From positions 1 to 38,434 of the forward strand of contig JAGAJP010000025.1 of the NCBI GenBank assembly GCA_017626045.1: DNA of 38,434 nucleotides. The letters are read 5' to 3'. Both the position numbers and the translations under genes were made by a program. Under the pieces are notes generated by a model, which was not told where the DNA came from, did no database searches, and saw only the letters and a program-made list of their open reading frames with translations. Source of the stretch: Muribaculaceae bacterium. GTDB taxonomy: Bacteria > Bacteroidota > Bacteroidia > Bacteroidales > Muribaculaceae. This document shows, piece by piece, positions 15,980 to 24,698 of the stretch. Position 1 is the stretch's first letter. The number at the start of each line of letters is the position of its first letter.

Positions 15980-18900
15980 ATGAAACATTTTTTGACATCA
16001 TGCATGGCTGCCGCCATAGCCGTCGGCTCATTCACAGCCAATGCCGGCATATCGTTGCAGCAGTCCATGCAAATGAACAGGGAAGGACACCACACGAAAG
16101 TGGCACGTTCCGGACTACGCGAGCAAAACTCGATGAAACTGTCGAGGCAGGTCGCCGCATCGCGGTTTCACAAGATGATGACAGACAGGTCTGCATCCAG
16201 GCTTCCCAAGAAAGTCACGCCTAAAGGCGACAATATCTACGGCTATCTCTACATGAGCCTTGATCCGGAAGCGATGCCACCGGGCCTATATGAGTTTCAA
16301 GAGACTCAGTCGTCGCTCGTATGGGCCGACGACATGTATCAGGACGCGCAGATCTGGGCGACTACACTGGGCTACGACGACGGAGTGCTGAAAGGCTACG
16401 CCGTCATGACCAGGATGTCGTATCTGACAGGTGTCTACTATCTGGAATACAGTTTTGAAGACGGCATGCTCATGAATTTCGAAGAGCAGGACATGATGAG
16501 CAACACCGATTATCTCAATTCAATCACCGTAGACAGCGATGCCGGCATGATCTATGGCTACGGAGCCATCGGCGGCGTACAGGCTTTCGGATGCGCTTCA
16601 CTTGACGACCCGACCAACTATACCTTTATCACCGACGTGCAGCCGGGTGAATTCTGCATAGCCATGACCTACTCTCCTGAAGAGCAGACCATGTATGCGG
16701 TCAACGCCAACTTCGAGTTTGTAAGGCTCGGCAAAGACGGACGTCAGGAAGTGCTGATGCAGCTGCCGGTGGATTCAGATGTGGTGGCTCCATATCTCGG
16801 CGGCCTTGTATTCGATCCGGTGTCAAGACTATTCTACTGGAACCTGAACCGATATGACGACACATCTGCCATCGCCACTATCGACATCAACTCGAAGACA
16901 CTCGACATATATGATGAGTTCCTGTATGGCGAGCAGTTTGTCGGGTTCTTCACTACCGACACATATGTGAATCCCCTTCAGCCGATGCGTCCCTCTCCCG
17001 GAGAAGCTTCCTTCTATAAGGATTCCCTCAGCGGCTATGTATCATTCACGATGCCCGCGCAGATGAACGACGGGGCGGACATCCCCGAAGGAACGACTCT
17101 CGGCTACCGTGCCTATGTGGACGGCGAACTCTATTCCACCGGCAGCGCGCTTGCCGGCGAGGAGATTCAGGTAAACTTCGTAGCATCACCGGGCGCCATG
17201 CACACATTCGGCCTAACAGCCGTCAACAACGGCGTGGAGAGCTATATGGCGTCGGTCGAGGCATACGTGGGCAACGACACCCCGGTGTCTCCCCGGAATG
17301 TGACGCTCACCGAGACAGGAATCAGCTGGGACGAAGTGACCCGGGGCGTTCACGACGGTTATATAGACGAGGCCAAGATGAGATACCGCGTATTCATCAA
17401 CGGTGAAGAACTCACGCCCGAAGGAGGAATCTCAGAGACTTCTCTCTCTCACTCGTTTGATCCGGAAGCCGACCTCGCATCCTATCGGGCGGAGGTCAAG
17501 GCCGTCTGCAACGGCATGGAAGGCAACAGCGCATATTCCAACAGCATCGCCGCAGGCGCCGCACTCCAGATTCCACAGTATATCGCTCCTACCGAAGAGG
17601 AGTTCTCTGTCTGCACGGTAATAGACAGCAACGGCGACGGACAGGGCTGGGAACTCGGCAGAAACTGCGTAATCGCCGGCTATAGCCTGCCCGGAACTCC
17701 TATGGACGACTGGTTCTTCCTTCCGAAAATGGCGTTTGCCGATCCCGACAGATATTACTCTTTTGCTTTCGACATTGCATTGAGAGGATCTAACTTCCCA
17801 AATGAATATGTGTCGGTGGAACTCTGCAGCGCTCCCGACCCATCTGCGGTGATTGCCACCATCGCTCCCGAATTCTCCCCCGAAAGCGAAGGCATGGAGA
17901 CTGCCACCTACGAATTCAAGGTGCCCGAGGCAGGCGCGTACTACATCGCTTTGCATTGCACTTCCGACGCCGACATGTATGGAGTGATCGCATGCAACTT
18001 CTCGGTAGAAGACTACAACATCACGGATGCCTCTCCTCTTGCTGCCGACGACCTTGCAGCCGTTCCCGATCCCGCCGGCGCCCTTAAGGCTGCCGTCACC
18101 TTCTCGATGCCGGTCAAGACTATGGGCGGCGAGGATATAGATGCAGGCGCCACACTCACCGCCACCATCAGCGGAGGCGTAGCCGACGTGGTTGTCAACG
18201 GCAAGCCCAGTCAGGAAATGTCTGCCGTAGTTGAGACAGAGCAGGGCAACAACACTCTGACTGTAATGGTAAGCGACGGCGACCTCAACAGTCCGGTCGT
18301 GTCCACAACCGTTCGCTGCGGCTATGACGTGCCGTCAAATGTCAATGACGTCATCAGCACGGTATCAGCCGACATGATGAGCATGAAACTTGAATGGGAG
18401 CCTGTCACCACCGGATGGATCAGCGACAGTGAGCCCGTAGAAGGCATAATAAACCCCGCAGAGGTGGAATACGACATTTATCTCTACACCTTCTCGCAAG
18501 AGACCGGAGAAGACTGGGAACTGCTGGAGAGCGTAGGCTCCGAGACTTCTTATGTTTTCACCGTAGCCCCCGGAACCCCTCAGGATATGTTTGAGGTAGG
18601 TGTCGTGGCACGCAACAGTGTTGGAGACAACGGCTACCTCGTGTCGGCGACAGGAATTCTCGGCACTCCGTATGGACTGCCTATAGATGAAGACTTCGAG
18701 GGCTTTAAGACAAAGACAGCGCCTTGGGTGACGACCGACATTCTCGGACAGCTCCACTATCGTCTCTACCACACAAAAGATCTCGGAGAGGCTTATGCGG
18801 ACTACACTACAGACTGCATGGTGATAAGCGCCGACTATCCTGAAGACGAGGGGCGACTGGGCATCCCGAGATTCACTACCAGGGGAGCTGGCGAGGTTAC

Positions 18901-19363
18901 GCTGACTCTTGAGGTAAGCGGAGATTTCACTCTGCCCGAAACTACCATCTATGCCCAGTCTTACGGCATGGAACCCGAGGCCATCGGCACCATCACCGTC
19001 GACAAGCCCGGATTTAACAACGTAAGCATAAAACTTCCCTCAGAGTATCTCGATAAAGACTGGGTCGGCATCGGCATAAACTGCCTCTTCAACCGCGGCG
19101 ACGAGGTGCTTGCAATCGAAAGGCTCACAATCGACAACGGCACCGGAGTCCGCACCATAGAAATGAGCGGCGTGAAGATCGCCGGAGACAAGAACCGCAT
19201 CACTGTCTCGGGCCTCAATGGCGAAAACGTCACGATCTCCGCACTCGACGGACGCGTCGCCGCCAGGAGCACGAAAGTCAATGGCAACGCCACATTCAGC
19301 GTTGACAAGGGCATCTACGTGGTCAAGGCCGGCGACAGGAATGTCAAAGTAGTTGTCAGGTAA
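15980..19363 (+). CDS. giant secreted protein with Fn3-like repeats and T9SS-type tail (paralog 1)
   Basis: 1,127 residues; precise family not recognised. The signal peptide ends at ANA (residue 22). A conserved N-terminal stretch (ISLQQSMQMNREG, SRFHKMMTD, KGDNIYGYL) leads into a propeller-like region (about 75-330). Fn3-like modules follow from about 333 (SGYVSFTMP, LGYRAYVDGELYSTG, AYSNSI), a jelly-roll-like module (about 550-670, DDWFFLPKMAF), and more Fn3-like modules (about 680-890). The last 70 residues (VRTIEMSGVKIAGDKN to YVVKAGDRNVKVVVR) look like a Por-type sorting domain, which implies export by the type IX system and surface attachment or release. No catalytic motif is seen. The ATG at 15980 is chosen over a GTG two codons earlier. 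A similar gene lies convergently at 19966-23361. Confidence 0.85.
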   Translation: MKHFLTSCMAAAIAVGSFTANAGISLQQSMQMNREGHHTKVARSGLREQNSMKLSRQVAASRFHKMMTDRSASRLPKKVTPKGDNIYGYLYMSLDPEAMPPGLYEFQETQSSLVWADDMYQDAQIWATTLGYDDGVLKGYAVMTRMSYLTGVYYLEYSFEDGMLMNFEEQDMMSNTDYLNSITVDSDAGMIYGYGAIGGVQAFGCASLDDPTNYTFITDVQPGEFCIAMTYSPEEQTMYAVNANFEFVRLGKDGRQEVLMQLPVDSDVVAPYLGGLVFDPVSRLFYWNLNRYDDTSAIATIDINSKTLDIYDEFLYGEQFVGFFTTDTYVNPLQPMRPSPGEASFYKDSLSGYVSFTMPAQMNDGADIPEGTTLGYRAYVDGELYSTGSALAGEEIQVNFVASPGAMHTFGLTAVNNGVESYMASVEAYVGNDTPVSPRNVTLTETGISWDEVTRGVHDGYIDEAKMRYRVFINGEELTPEGGISETSLSHSFDPEADLASYRAEVKAVCNGMEGNSAYSNSIAAGAALQIPQYIAPTEEEFSVCTVIDSNGDGQGWELGRNCVIAGYSLPGTPMDDWFFLPKMAFADPDRYYSFAFDIALRGSNFPNEYVSVELCSAPDPSAVIATIAPEFSPESEGMETATYEFKVPEAGAYYIALHCTSDADMYGVIACNFSVEDYNITDASPLAADDLAAVPDPAGALKAAVTFSMPVKTMGGEDIDAGATLTATISGGVADVVVNGKPSQEMSAVVETEQGNNTLTVMVSDGDLNSPVVSTTVRCGYDVPSNVNDVISTVSADMMSMKLEWEPVTTGWISDSEPVEGIINPAEVEYDIYLYTFSQETGEDWELLESVGSETSYVFTVAPGTPQDMFEVGVVARNSVGDNGYLVSATGILGTPYGLPIDEDFEGFKTKTAPWVTTDILGQLHYRLYHTKDLGEAYADYTTDCMVISADYPEDEGRLGIPRFTTRGAGEVTLTLEVSGDFTLPETTIYAQSYGMEPEAIGTITVDKPGFNNVSIKLPSEYLDKDWVGIGINCLFNRGDEVLAIERLTIDNGTGVRTIEMSGVKIAGDKNRITVSGLNGENVTISALDGRVAARSTKVNGNATFSVDKGIYVVKAGDRNVKVVVR

Positions 19364-19387
19364 TCGATTATTCCCATTCCTAAATAA

Positions 19388-19417
19388 GGGGCTGCGTCGT
19401 AATTACGGCGCAGCCCC
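19388..19417 (+). terminator. hairpin after paralog 1
   Basis: GGGGCTGCGTCG / CGGCGCAGCCCC, 12 bp with one G-T pair and a 6-nt loop, 25 bp past the stop. No T-run follows, so termination strength is uncertain. Confidence 0.55.
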
Positions 19418-19506
19418 CGGCATATCTGAGGATATGCAACTTTTGCCACATATTATTTGTTTTAATCCTGAACTATGTAATTCACACCACCTTAATCATT
19501 ACAATT

Positions 19507-19902
19507 ATGGACAAAGACGTAAAAACTGATTTCGCTGCCGCAAAGGCTGCGGAAGGCATCTCTCAGGAAGCGGCAAAAGTTGCCGCCGAGTCTGCCAAAG
19601 TCGCCGCATCGGCACGCACGGCAGGCATAAAGGATGAGGCTGAGGATAAGCTGGCAGCATGCAAGAAGACGGCCGCAGATAGACTGGCAGACGTGAAGGA
19701 GGCTGCCGCCGACAGACTTGCGGACGCAAAGAAGGCGGCTGCTGAAAAACTCGCCGATGCCAAAGACGCTATTGGCGACAACATTGGCAATGCCAAGGAT
19801 AAACTGACCGGATTTGCATCCGAGGCTCTCGGCAAATTTTCCGAATTCGCATCCAAGGCATCCGGCATGGCGGCAAAAAAGGCCGCGGATCTCAACAGAT
19901 AA
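19507..19902 (+). CDS. alanine/lysine-rich helical protein with 11-residue repeats (LEA-like)
   Basis: 131 residues, no signal peptide, almost only Ala, Lys, Asp, Glu plus few large hydrophobics. From about residue 56 the sequence runs in 11-residue units: AADRLADVKEA, AADRLADAKKA, AAEKLADAKDA, IGDNIGNAKDK, LTGFASEALGK, FSEFASKASGM. This periodicity is that of group 3 LEA and apolipoprotein-like amphipathic helices, which fold on membranes or on drying. I infer a cytoplasmic stress or membrane-surface protein; nothing identifies a partner. It lies between the two giant paralogs, 143 bp after the first, and ends in a hairpin shared with the second. Confidence 0.8.
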   Translation: MDKDVKTDFAAAKAAEGISQEAAKVAAESAKVAASARTAGIKDEAEDKLAACKKTAADRLADVKEAAADRLADAKKAAAEKLADAKDAIGDNIGNAKDKLTGFASEALGKFSEFASKASGMAAKKAADLNR

Positions 19903-19903
19903 A

Positions 19904-19935
19904 AGAAAGGGCGGCCTTATCGGTCGCCCCTTCTT
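19904..19935. terminator. bidirectional terminator between convergent genes
   Basis: AGAAAGGGCGGCC / GGTCGCCCCTTCT with a 5-nt loop and one mismatch plus one G-T pair, 2 bp after one stop and 31 bp from the opposite stop. A-rich left flank and T-containing right flank suit both directions. Confidence 0.7.
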
Positions 19936-19965
19936 GATATATTGCATGCAGTTGAGTGTACTTGC

Positions 19966-22900
19966 TTACCTGACAACTACTTTCGCATTCTTATTGCCGG
20001 CTTTCACTACATAAATGCCTTTCTGAACATCAAATGTAGCGTTGCCGCTGACTTTCTCCTTCTGTGCAGCCACACGGCCGTCGAGAGCAGATACTGTCAC
20101 ACTCTGGTTCTGGAGACCCGAAACCTTGATCTGGTTCTTGCCGCCTGCGATCTTCACGCCGCTCATGTCGAGTGTGCGTACGCCGCTGCCGTTGTCGATC
20201 GAGATGCTTTCAACTACAAGAGCCTCTTCGCCTGTCTCGAACTCACACTGGATGTAGAGACCTACCCAGCCAAGACCGAGGAACTTCTCGGGAAGCGATA
20301 CGCTTACCTTGTGGAAGCCTGCCTCAGAGCATGTGATCTCACCGACTTCCTCTGCCTCTATGCCGTAAGCCTCTGCCAGGATAGTAGTTTTAGGAAGCTT
20401 GAAGTCTCCGCTCACCTCCAGTGTCAAGGTCACTTCTTTGTCACCCTTGGTCGAGAATCTCGGGGTTCCGAGCATGCCGGCCTCGCCGGTATAGTATCCG
20501 CTGGCGGTGATACCCAGGCAAAGGGTCTCCTTGTCGGCATATGCGTCGGAGAGATTCTTGGTTTCGTAAAGTCCGAACTGCGGCTCGCCGGCGATTGTGT
20601 AGATCATCCATGGATTGGTAGTGAATCCGCCGTTATCAAAGTCCTCATCGATCGGGAGAGCCAGAGGATTGCCAAGAATTCCGTTGGCGGCAAGTAGATA
20701 TCCGTTGTCGCCGGTCTCGTTGCATGCCACAACGCCGAGACGGACAGAAGCCTGCTCGCTTCCGGGTTCTACGGAATATGTGTAATTCGTATCAGAGATA
20801 CCTGAGTCGTATACAGCCCAGTATCCATCTTCTCCGACCTTATAGATGTCATATGTTACCTTTGAGGGGTCGATAACGCCGGAGTCTTGATTATCCTCGT
20901 CAATCCAGCCGGTTGTGACAGGATCCCATTCGAGGCGGATGCTGAGCATATCTTCGGAAGTCGTGCTTCTGAGGTCGGAAATACAGGAAGGAACATCGTA
21001 GCCGCAGCGTACGGAAGTCCATACCATCGGGCTGTTGAGATCACCGTCGCTGATTACTACAGTAAAGGTGTTGACTCCCTGTACGGCATCTACCGTAACA
21101 GCCATTTCCTCACCTGGAGCTCCTGTCACCTCTACTTCAGCCTCGCCGCCGCCTACGGTAGCCTTGAGTTCTTTACCTGCAGGATATTCCTTGTCGCCCA
21201 TTGTCGTGGTAGGCATTGTGAAGTGTACGGTAGCCTTCAGGGCACCGCCTTCGGCTGCCTCTGCGCTAATGTCGGAAGCCTCGTAGGGCGAGTCGATAGT
21301 GATGTTGTTGTCTTCTACAGAGAAGTTGCGCGCCTTGATGCCAAACATGTCGCCATCGGAGGTGCAATGGATTGCAATGTAGTATGCGCCGGGCTGACGG
21401 ACCTTGAACTGTCCCATGGCAACCTCGTAGGCCTCGCCTTCGGGAGAGAACTCGTCGATGATGGTTCCGACCACTCCTTTTTCGTTAGGCTCGTTGCAGA
21501 GAAGAACCTCGACATACTCATTAGGATAGTCTAAGCCACGGATAGCGGTCTCGAACGAGAATGTATAGAACTTCTCGGGGTCGTCAAACGCCATCTTCGG
21601 CAGGAAGTACCAGTCGTTCATACTTTCGCCCGGAGCGCTGTAACCTGTATATACATATCCCTCTCCGGTATCCACGTCTGTGTCGAAATACCATCCGATT
21701 CCGTCTGCATTGGCGTCAAGCACAGAACTTAATGCGAATTCTTCCTCGGTAGGTTCGATATATTGCGGAAGCTGGAGGGCAGCTCCGGAAGTGATGGCGT
21801 TGGAGTATGCGCTTGAGCCGGTCAGTCCGTTGCAGGTTGCCACGACCTCGGCCTGATATGCCTTAAGCTCTGCCTCGGGATCAAATCTGTGGGAGAAGCT
21901 TGTTTCGGATGTAGTTCCCAGTATATCACCGTTAAGGTAGACTGTATATTCCATCTTGGAGAGGTCCATGTAGCCGCCGTGTACGCCTTCCGTGACTTCG
22001 TCCCATGTGATACCCTCTTCGGTGAGAACCACATTCTGGGGGGCAAGCGGTGTGTCATTGCCTACATATACCCTTACGTTCATGGGTGCGCCTTCAATTC
22101 CGTCGAGTACTGCAGCCATGCCAAACACGTGCGTCTGGTCGGGAGCGACAGCGAAGTTGGCTTTTACTTCTTCTCCCGGAGCTGCGTTGCCTGTGGAGTA
22201 GAGTTCGCCGTCTACATAGGTTCTGTAACCGAGTTTCGCGTCAGCGGCAATAGCCTTTCCGTCGCCTGTCTCTGTGGGAAGTGTGTATGTGACATAACCT
22301 GTAAGAGAATTCTTGTAGAAGCTGGATCCCTCACAACCGGGGCGCTTAGGAGCTTCCATTGCAACGGGCTGGTCGGGAGTATAAAGGAAAAGATACTCCT
22401 GCATGCCGTCAAGTTCGTGATATACATTGACCTGTTTGTTCTTGACATCGATGGTGGCCATCGCGCAGGTCATGTCTGTCCTTATGACATTCCAATAGTA
22501 AAGGTCTGTCACTCCGTCATACGTAATGCCCGAAATGTAATTGGCTCCGTCAGGCACGTCAAGGTTCATGATGACTTCCTGACTGCCGTCTGCGGCAAGC
22601 TTTACAAGCTCATAGTTAAGGTTTACGCCTACTACTGCCTTCTCAACAGGATTGTAGGTAAGACCCAAACACATCTGGCCGTCTTCGGGCGTGCTTACAT
22701 AAGTGTAGTTGAACGGATCATCTGCGGGTGCTGACATGCATGCCATCTCTCCATCGATGGCACCATATCCGATAAACTGCTTGTTCTCCGGATCATAGGT
22801 GACAGTCTGGAAATAGTTCATGTTGGTGTTCAGGTCCTGAGGCTCAAATGCAAGAACCTCTCCGGTCATTGCGTCAACCTCCTCATAATAGATACCAATG

Positions 22901-23361
22901 AGGATCATTCCGAAGAGTGACGCCATGGAGTATCCTTTCAGCACACCGTTGTCATACCCGAGACCGGAGGGAGCCGCCATGTTCTCGTAGTAGAGACCGT
23001 CTTCCCAGATCATCGTGGGATTGCCGCTGCTGGAGAATTCATAAGCGCCGCAGCGCATCGACGCGTCGGAGGAATATCCGAGATATCCGTAGATGTTGTC
23101 TCCGTTTGCCATAATCTTCTGAGGACCTTTCATTGCCTTTTCGGTCTTGTCACTCATGATTTTGTGGAAACGCGACACAGGAGCCTGCCTTAAGGGCTTC
23201 ATTCCGGGGGTGAGTCTCTTGAGACCTCCGTTGATGGCTTTGATTGCCTTGCCTTCTTTTTGCATCTGCATGGCCTGCTGGAGAGTAACACCAGCATTCA
23301 GCGAAAGAGTGGTGCTTCCCACCATGGCCGCTGCCATACAAAGAGTCAAAAATTGCTTCAT
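19966..23361 (-). CDS. giant secreted protein with Fn3-like repeats and T9SS-type tail (paralog 2)
   Basis: 1,131 residues, colinear with paralog 1 over its whole length. The signal peptide ends LNA (residue 23). VTLQQAMQMQKEG, SRFHKIMSD and NGDNIYGYL match the paralog's N-terminus. Both share YSNxIxxGAALQxPQYIxPTEEEF in the middle and SGVKIAGxKN, SALDGRVAA and YVVKAG in the T9SS-like tail; the last six codons are identical in DNA. Fn3-like and jelly-roll-like modules follow the same order. No catalytic motif is seen. The N-terminal propeller-like part differs more, which is where a ligand difference would be expected. The gene is monocistronic, with a good promoter and a leader of about 190 nt. 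Confidence 0.85.
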   Translation of the reverse strand: MKQFLTLCMAAAMVGSTTLSLNAGVTLQQAMQMQKEGKAIKAINGGLKRLTPGMKPLRQAPVSRFHKIMSDKTEKAMKGPQKIMANGDNIYGYLGYSSDASMRCGAYEFSSSGNPTMIWEDGLYYENMAAPSGLGYDNGVLKGYSMASLFGMILIGIYYEEVDAMTGEVLAFEPQDLNTNMNYFQTVTYDPENKQFIGYGAIDGEMACMSAPADDPFNYTYVSTPEDGQMCLGLTYNPVEKAVVGVNLNYELVKLAADGSQEVIMNLDVPDGANYISGITYDGVTDLYYWNVIRTDMTCAMATIDVKNKQVNVYHELDGMQEYLFLYTPDQPVAMEAPKRPGCEGSSFYKNSLTGYVTYTLPTETGDGKAIAADAKLGYRTYVDGELYSTGNAAPGEEVKANFAVAPDQTHVFGMAAVLDGIEGAPMNVRVYVGNDTPLAPQNVVLTEEGITWDEVTEGVHGGYMDLSKMEYTVYLNGDILGTTSETSFSHRFDPEAELKAYQAEVVATCNGLTGSSAYSNAITSGAALQLPQYIEPTEEEFALSSVLDANADGIGWYFDTDVDTGEGYVYTGYSAPGESMNDWYFLPKMAFDDPEKFYTFSFETAIRGLDYPNEYVEVLLCNEPNEKGVVGTIIDEFSPEGEAYEVAMGQFKVRQPGAYYIAIHCTSDGDMFGIKARNFSVEDNNITIDSPYEASDISAEAAEGGALKATVHFTMPTTTMGDKEYPAGKELKATVGGGEAEVEVTGAPGEEMAVTVDAVQGVNTFTVVISDGDLNSPMVWTSVRCGYDVPSCISDLRSTTSEDMLSIRLEWDPVTTGWIDEDNQDSGVIDPSKVTYDIYKVGEDGYWAVYDSGISDTNYTYSVEPGSEQASVRLGVVACNETGDNGYLLAANGILGNPLALPIDEDFDNGGFTTNPWMIYTIAGEPQFGLYETKNLSDAYADKETLCLGITASGYYTGEAGMLGTPRFSTKGDKEVTLTLEVSGDFKLPKTTILAEAYGIEAEEVGEITCSEAGFHKVSVSLPEKFLGLGWVGLYIQCEFETGEEALVVESISIDNGSGVRTLDMSGVKIAGGKNQIKVSGLQNQSVTVSALDGRVAAQKEKVSGNATFDVQKGIYVVKAGNKNAKVVVR

Positions 23362-23558
23362 AAGCTTTTTGATTTAGTTAATATTTATTGAATTGATTTG
23401 CCTGTTGTATTTGATGTCTGAATTTGCGTTGTCCAAAGTCTCTTACGTCTTTTTTTGATATGTAACTATACATATTTTTAATCATTAACCTTAATCTTTT
23501 CACCGCTGTCAAACCTCAAAGTGCCGACAGCCGCAGTACTCAGGTTTGATATCGATTG

Positions 23559-23589
23559 CAAAACTATTAAATTATATTAATATATACAA
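23559..23589 (-). promoter_or_regulatory. Bacteroidetes-type promoter of paralog 2
   Basis: On the minus strand TTG (23589-23587), a 20-bp spacer, and TAGTTTTG (23566-23559). The start near 23552 leaves an AT-rich leader of about 190 nt. The rest of the gap 23362-23815 holds a poly-A/T stretch (23590-23640) and repeat island B; no convincing gene. Confidence 0.65.
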
Positions 23590-23740
23590 TTTTTTTGACA
23601 AAAAAGTTTAATCAAATTTAATTTTTAGCAAAAAAACAGACATCTTTATCATCTCTTTCCTCATGAAAACATACCCTCAATCCCCAACCCCGACATTCGC
23701 AATGCACCCCCACACATCCAAGTGCTGCTAAAGAGTCGTG

Positions 23741-23768
23741 ATTATGCATTACCAATTCTGCATTCATG
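23741..23768. repeat. heptamer repeat island B (degenerate)
   Basis: Four units in strict 7-bp phase: ATTATGC, ATTACCA, ATTCTGC, ATTCATG. The first matches the unit of island D exactly; the others keep ATT and vary in the last four bases. It lies 48 bp upstream of ribD. Confidence 0.65.
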
Positions 23769-23789
23769 AAATATGTCTGATTTTTTTGC

Positions 23790-23797
23790 TAATTTTG
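23790..23797 (+). promoter_or_regulatory. candidate -7 box of ribD
   Basis: TAATTTTG, 18 bp before the ATG at 23816, implying a leader of about 12 nt. There is no TTG at the -33 distance. Confidence 0.4.
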
Positions 23798-23815
23798 CAA
23801 AAAAGAAATGTCTTC

Positions 23816-24694
23816 ATGGAATTAGATACGAAATACATGGAAAGGGCGCTACAGTTGGCACGGCTTGGCGAGGGGCTGGTGTCGCCCAATCCTATGGTCG
23901 GAGCGGTGATTGTTGCCGCCGACGGCAGGATAATCGGCGAAGGATACCATCACCGATACGGCGGCCCGCACGCCGAGGTTTGCGCGGTGCGGTCGGTGAA
24001 GGATGCCGACAGAACAATCCTTGCCGACAGCACTCTTTATGTCACTCTCGAACCTTGCTCCCACTACGGCAAGACCCCTCCATGCGCCCGCCTAATCATC
24101 GACTGCGGTATACCAAGAGTGGCGGTGGGCAGCGCCGACCCATTCCCTGAAGTTAGCGGCAGAGGCATACGAATGCTGCGCGAAGCCGGAGTGCAAGTCA
24201 CCGAAGATGTGCTCCGGAATGAATGCGACGCGCTAAACGTCAGGTTCCTGACCGCTCACCGACTGAAACGTCCCTGGATACAGCTCAAATGGGCGCAAAG
24301 CGCCGACGGCTTCATGGCAGGCATCGACGACGACGGCAATCCAGTGAGAGTGCAGTTCTCAGGACCCGTGTCTGCCGTTTGGATGCACCGCCGTCGCTCA
24401 ATGGTAGACGCCATTATGGTCGGCACCCACACCATCGACATCGACCGCCCCAGACTCGACTGCCGGCTATGGCCCGGCAAAGCACCGCGACGGGTGCTCC
24501 CGGAGCATGACCTGGAGACGCAGATGAAAAGGCTATACTCGGAAGAGGGAATAACGTCGCTGATGGTCGAGGGAGGCCCCACACTCCTCAGAAGCTTCAT
24601 CGAGGCAGGACTCTACGACGATGTGCGGATAGAGAAGACTTCCGTCATCCTCGGCAAAGGACTCCCCGCCCCGCAGCTCCCGGAAAACCGCTGA
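23816..24694 (+). CDS. ribD: bifunctional riboflavin deaminase/reductase RibD, reductase domain shortened
   Basis: 292 residues. The deaminase domain is complete: PNPMVGAVIV (24-33), HAE at 52-54 and PCSHYGKTPPC with zinc cysteines 81 and 90. It deaminates the pyrimidine intermediate of riboflavin synthesis. The reductase domain begins at RPWIQLKWAQSADG (about 152) and keeps VGTHTIDIDRPRL and LMVEGGPTLLRSFIEAGL. Between them RibD proteins normally carry several tens of residues (a VIDR-type strand and following segment). Here GKAPRRVLPEHDL (221-233) joins directly to the last helix, and the C-terminus stops at PAPQLPENR. The usual family length is near 330-370. Reductase activity is therefore doubtful. 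The longer frame upstream overlaps repeat island B, so the ATG at 23816 is used. It ends 4 bp from the convergent dapL. Confidence 0.88.
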   Translation: MELDTKYMERALQLARLGEGLVSPNPMVGAVIVAADGRIIGEGYHHRYGGPHAEVCAVRSVKDADRTILADSTLYVTLEPCSHYGKTPPCARLIIDCGIPRVAVGSADPFPEVSGRGIRMLREAGVQVTEDVLRNECDALNVRFLTAHRLKRPWIQLKWAQSADGFMAGIDDDGNPVRVQFSGPVSAVWMHRRRSMVDAIMVGTHTIDIDRPRLDCRLWPGKAPRRVLPEHDLETQMKRLYSEEGITSLMVEGGPTLLRSFIEAGLYDDVRIEKTSVILGKGLPAPQLPENR

Positions 24695-24698
24695 ATGT

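Noticed and set aside
19427..19506. Possible promoter for the LEA-like gene
   Set aside because: TTTTG and ATTTG stretches are present, but none fits TTG-N19/20-TAnnTTTG; it may be read through from paralog 1.
23663..23731. 22-codon frame MKTYPQSPTPTFAMHPHTSKCC in the gap before ribD
   Set aside because: No promoter box close to it, no recognisable motif, and a length expected by chance.
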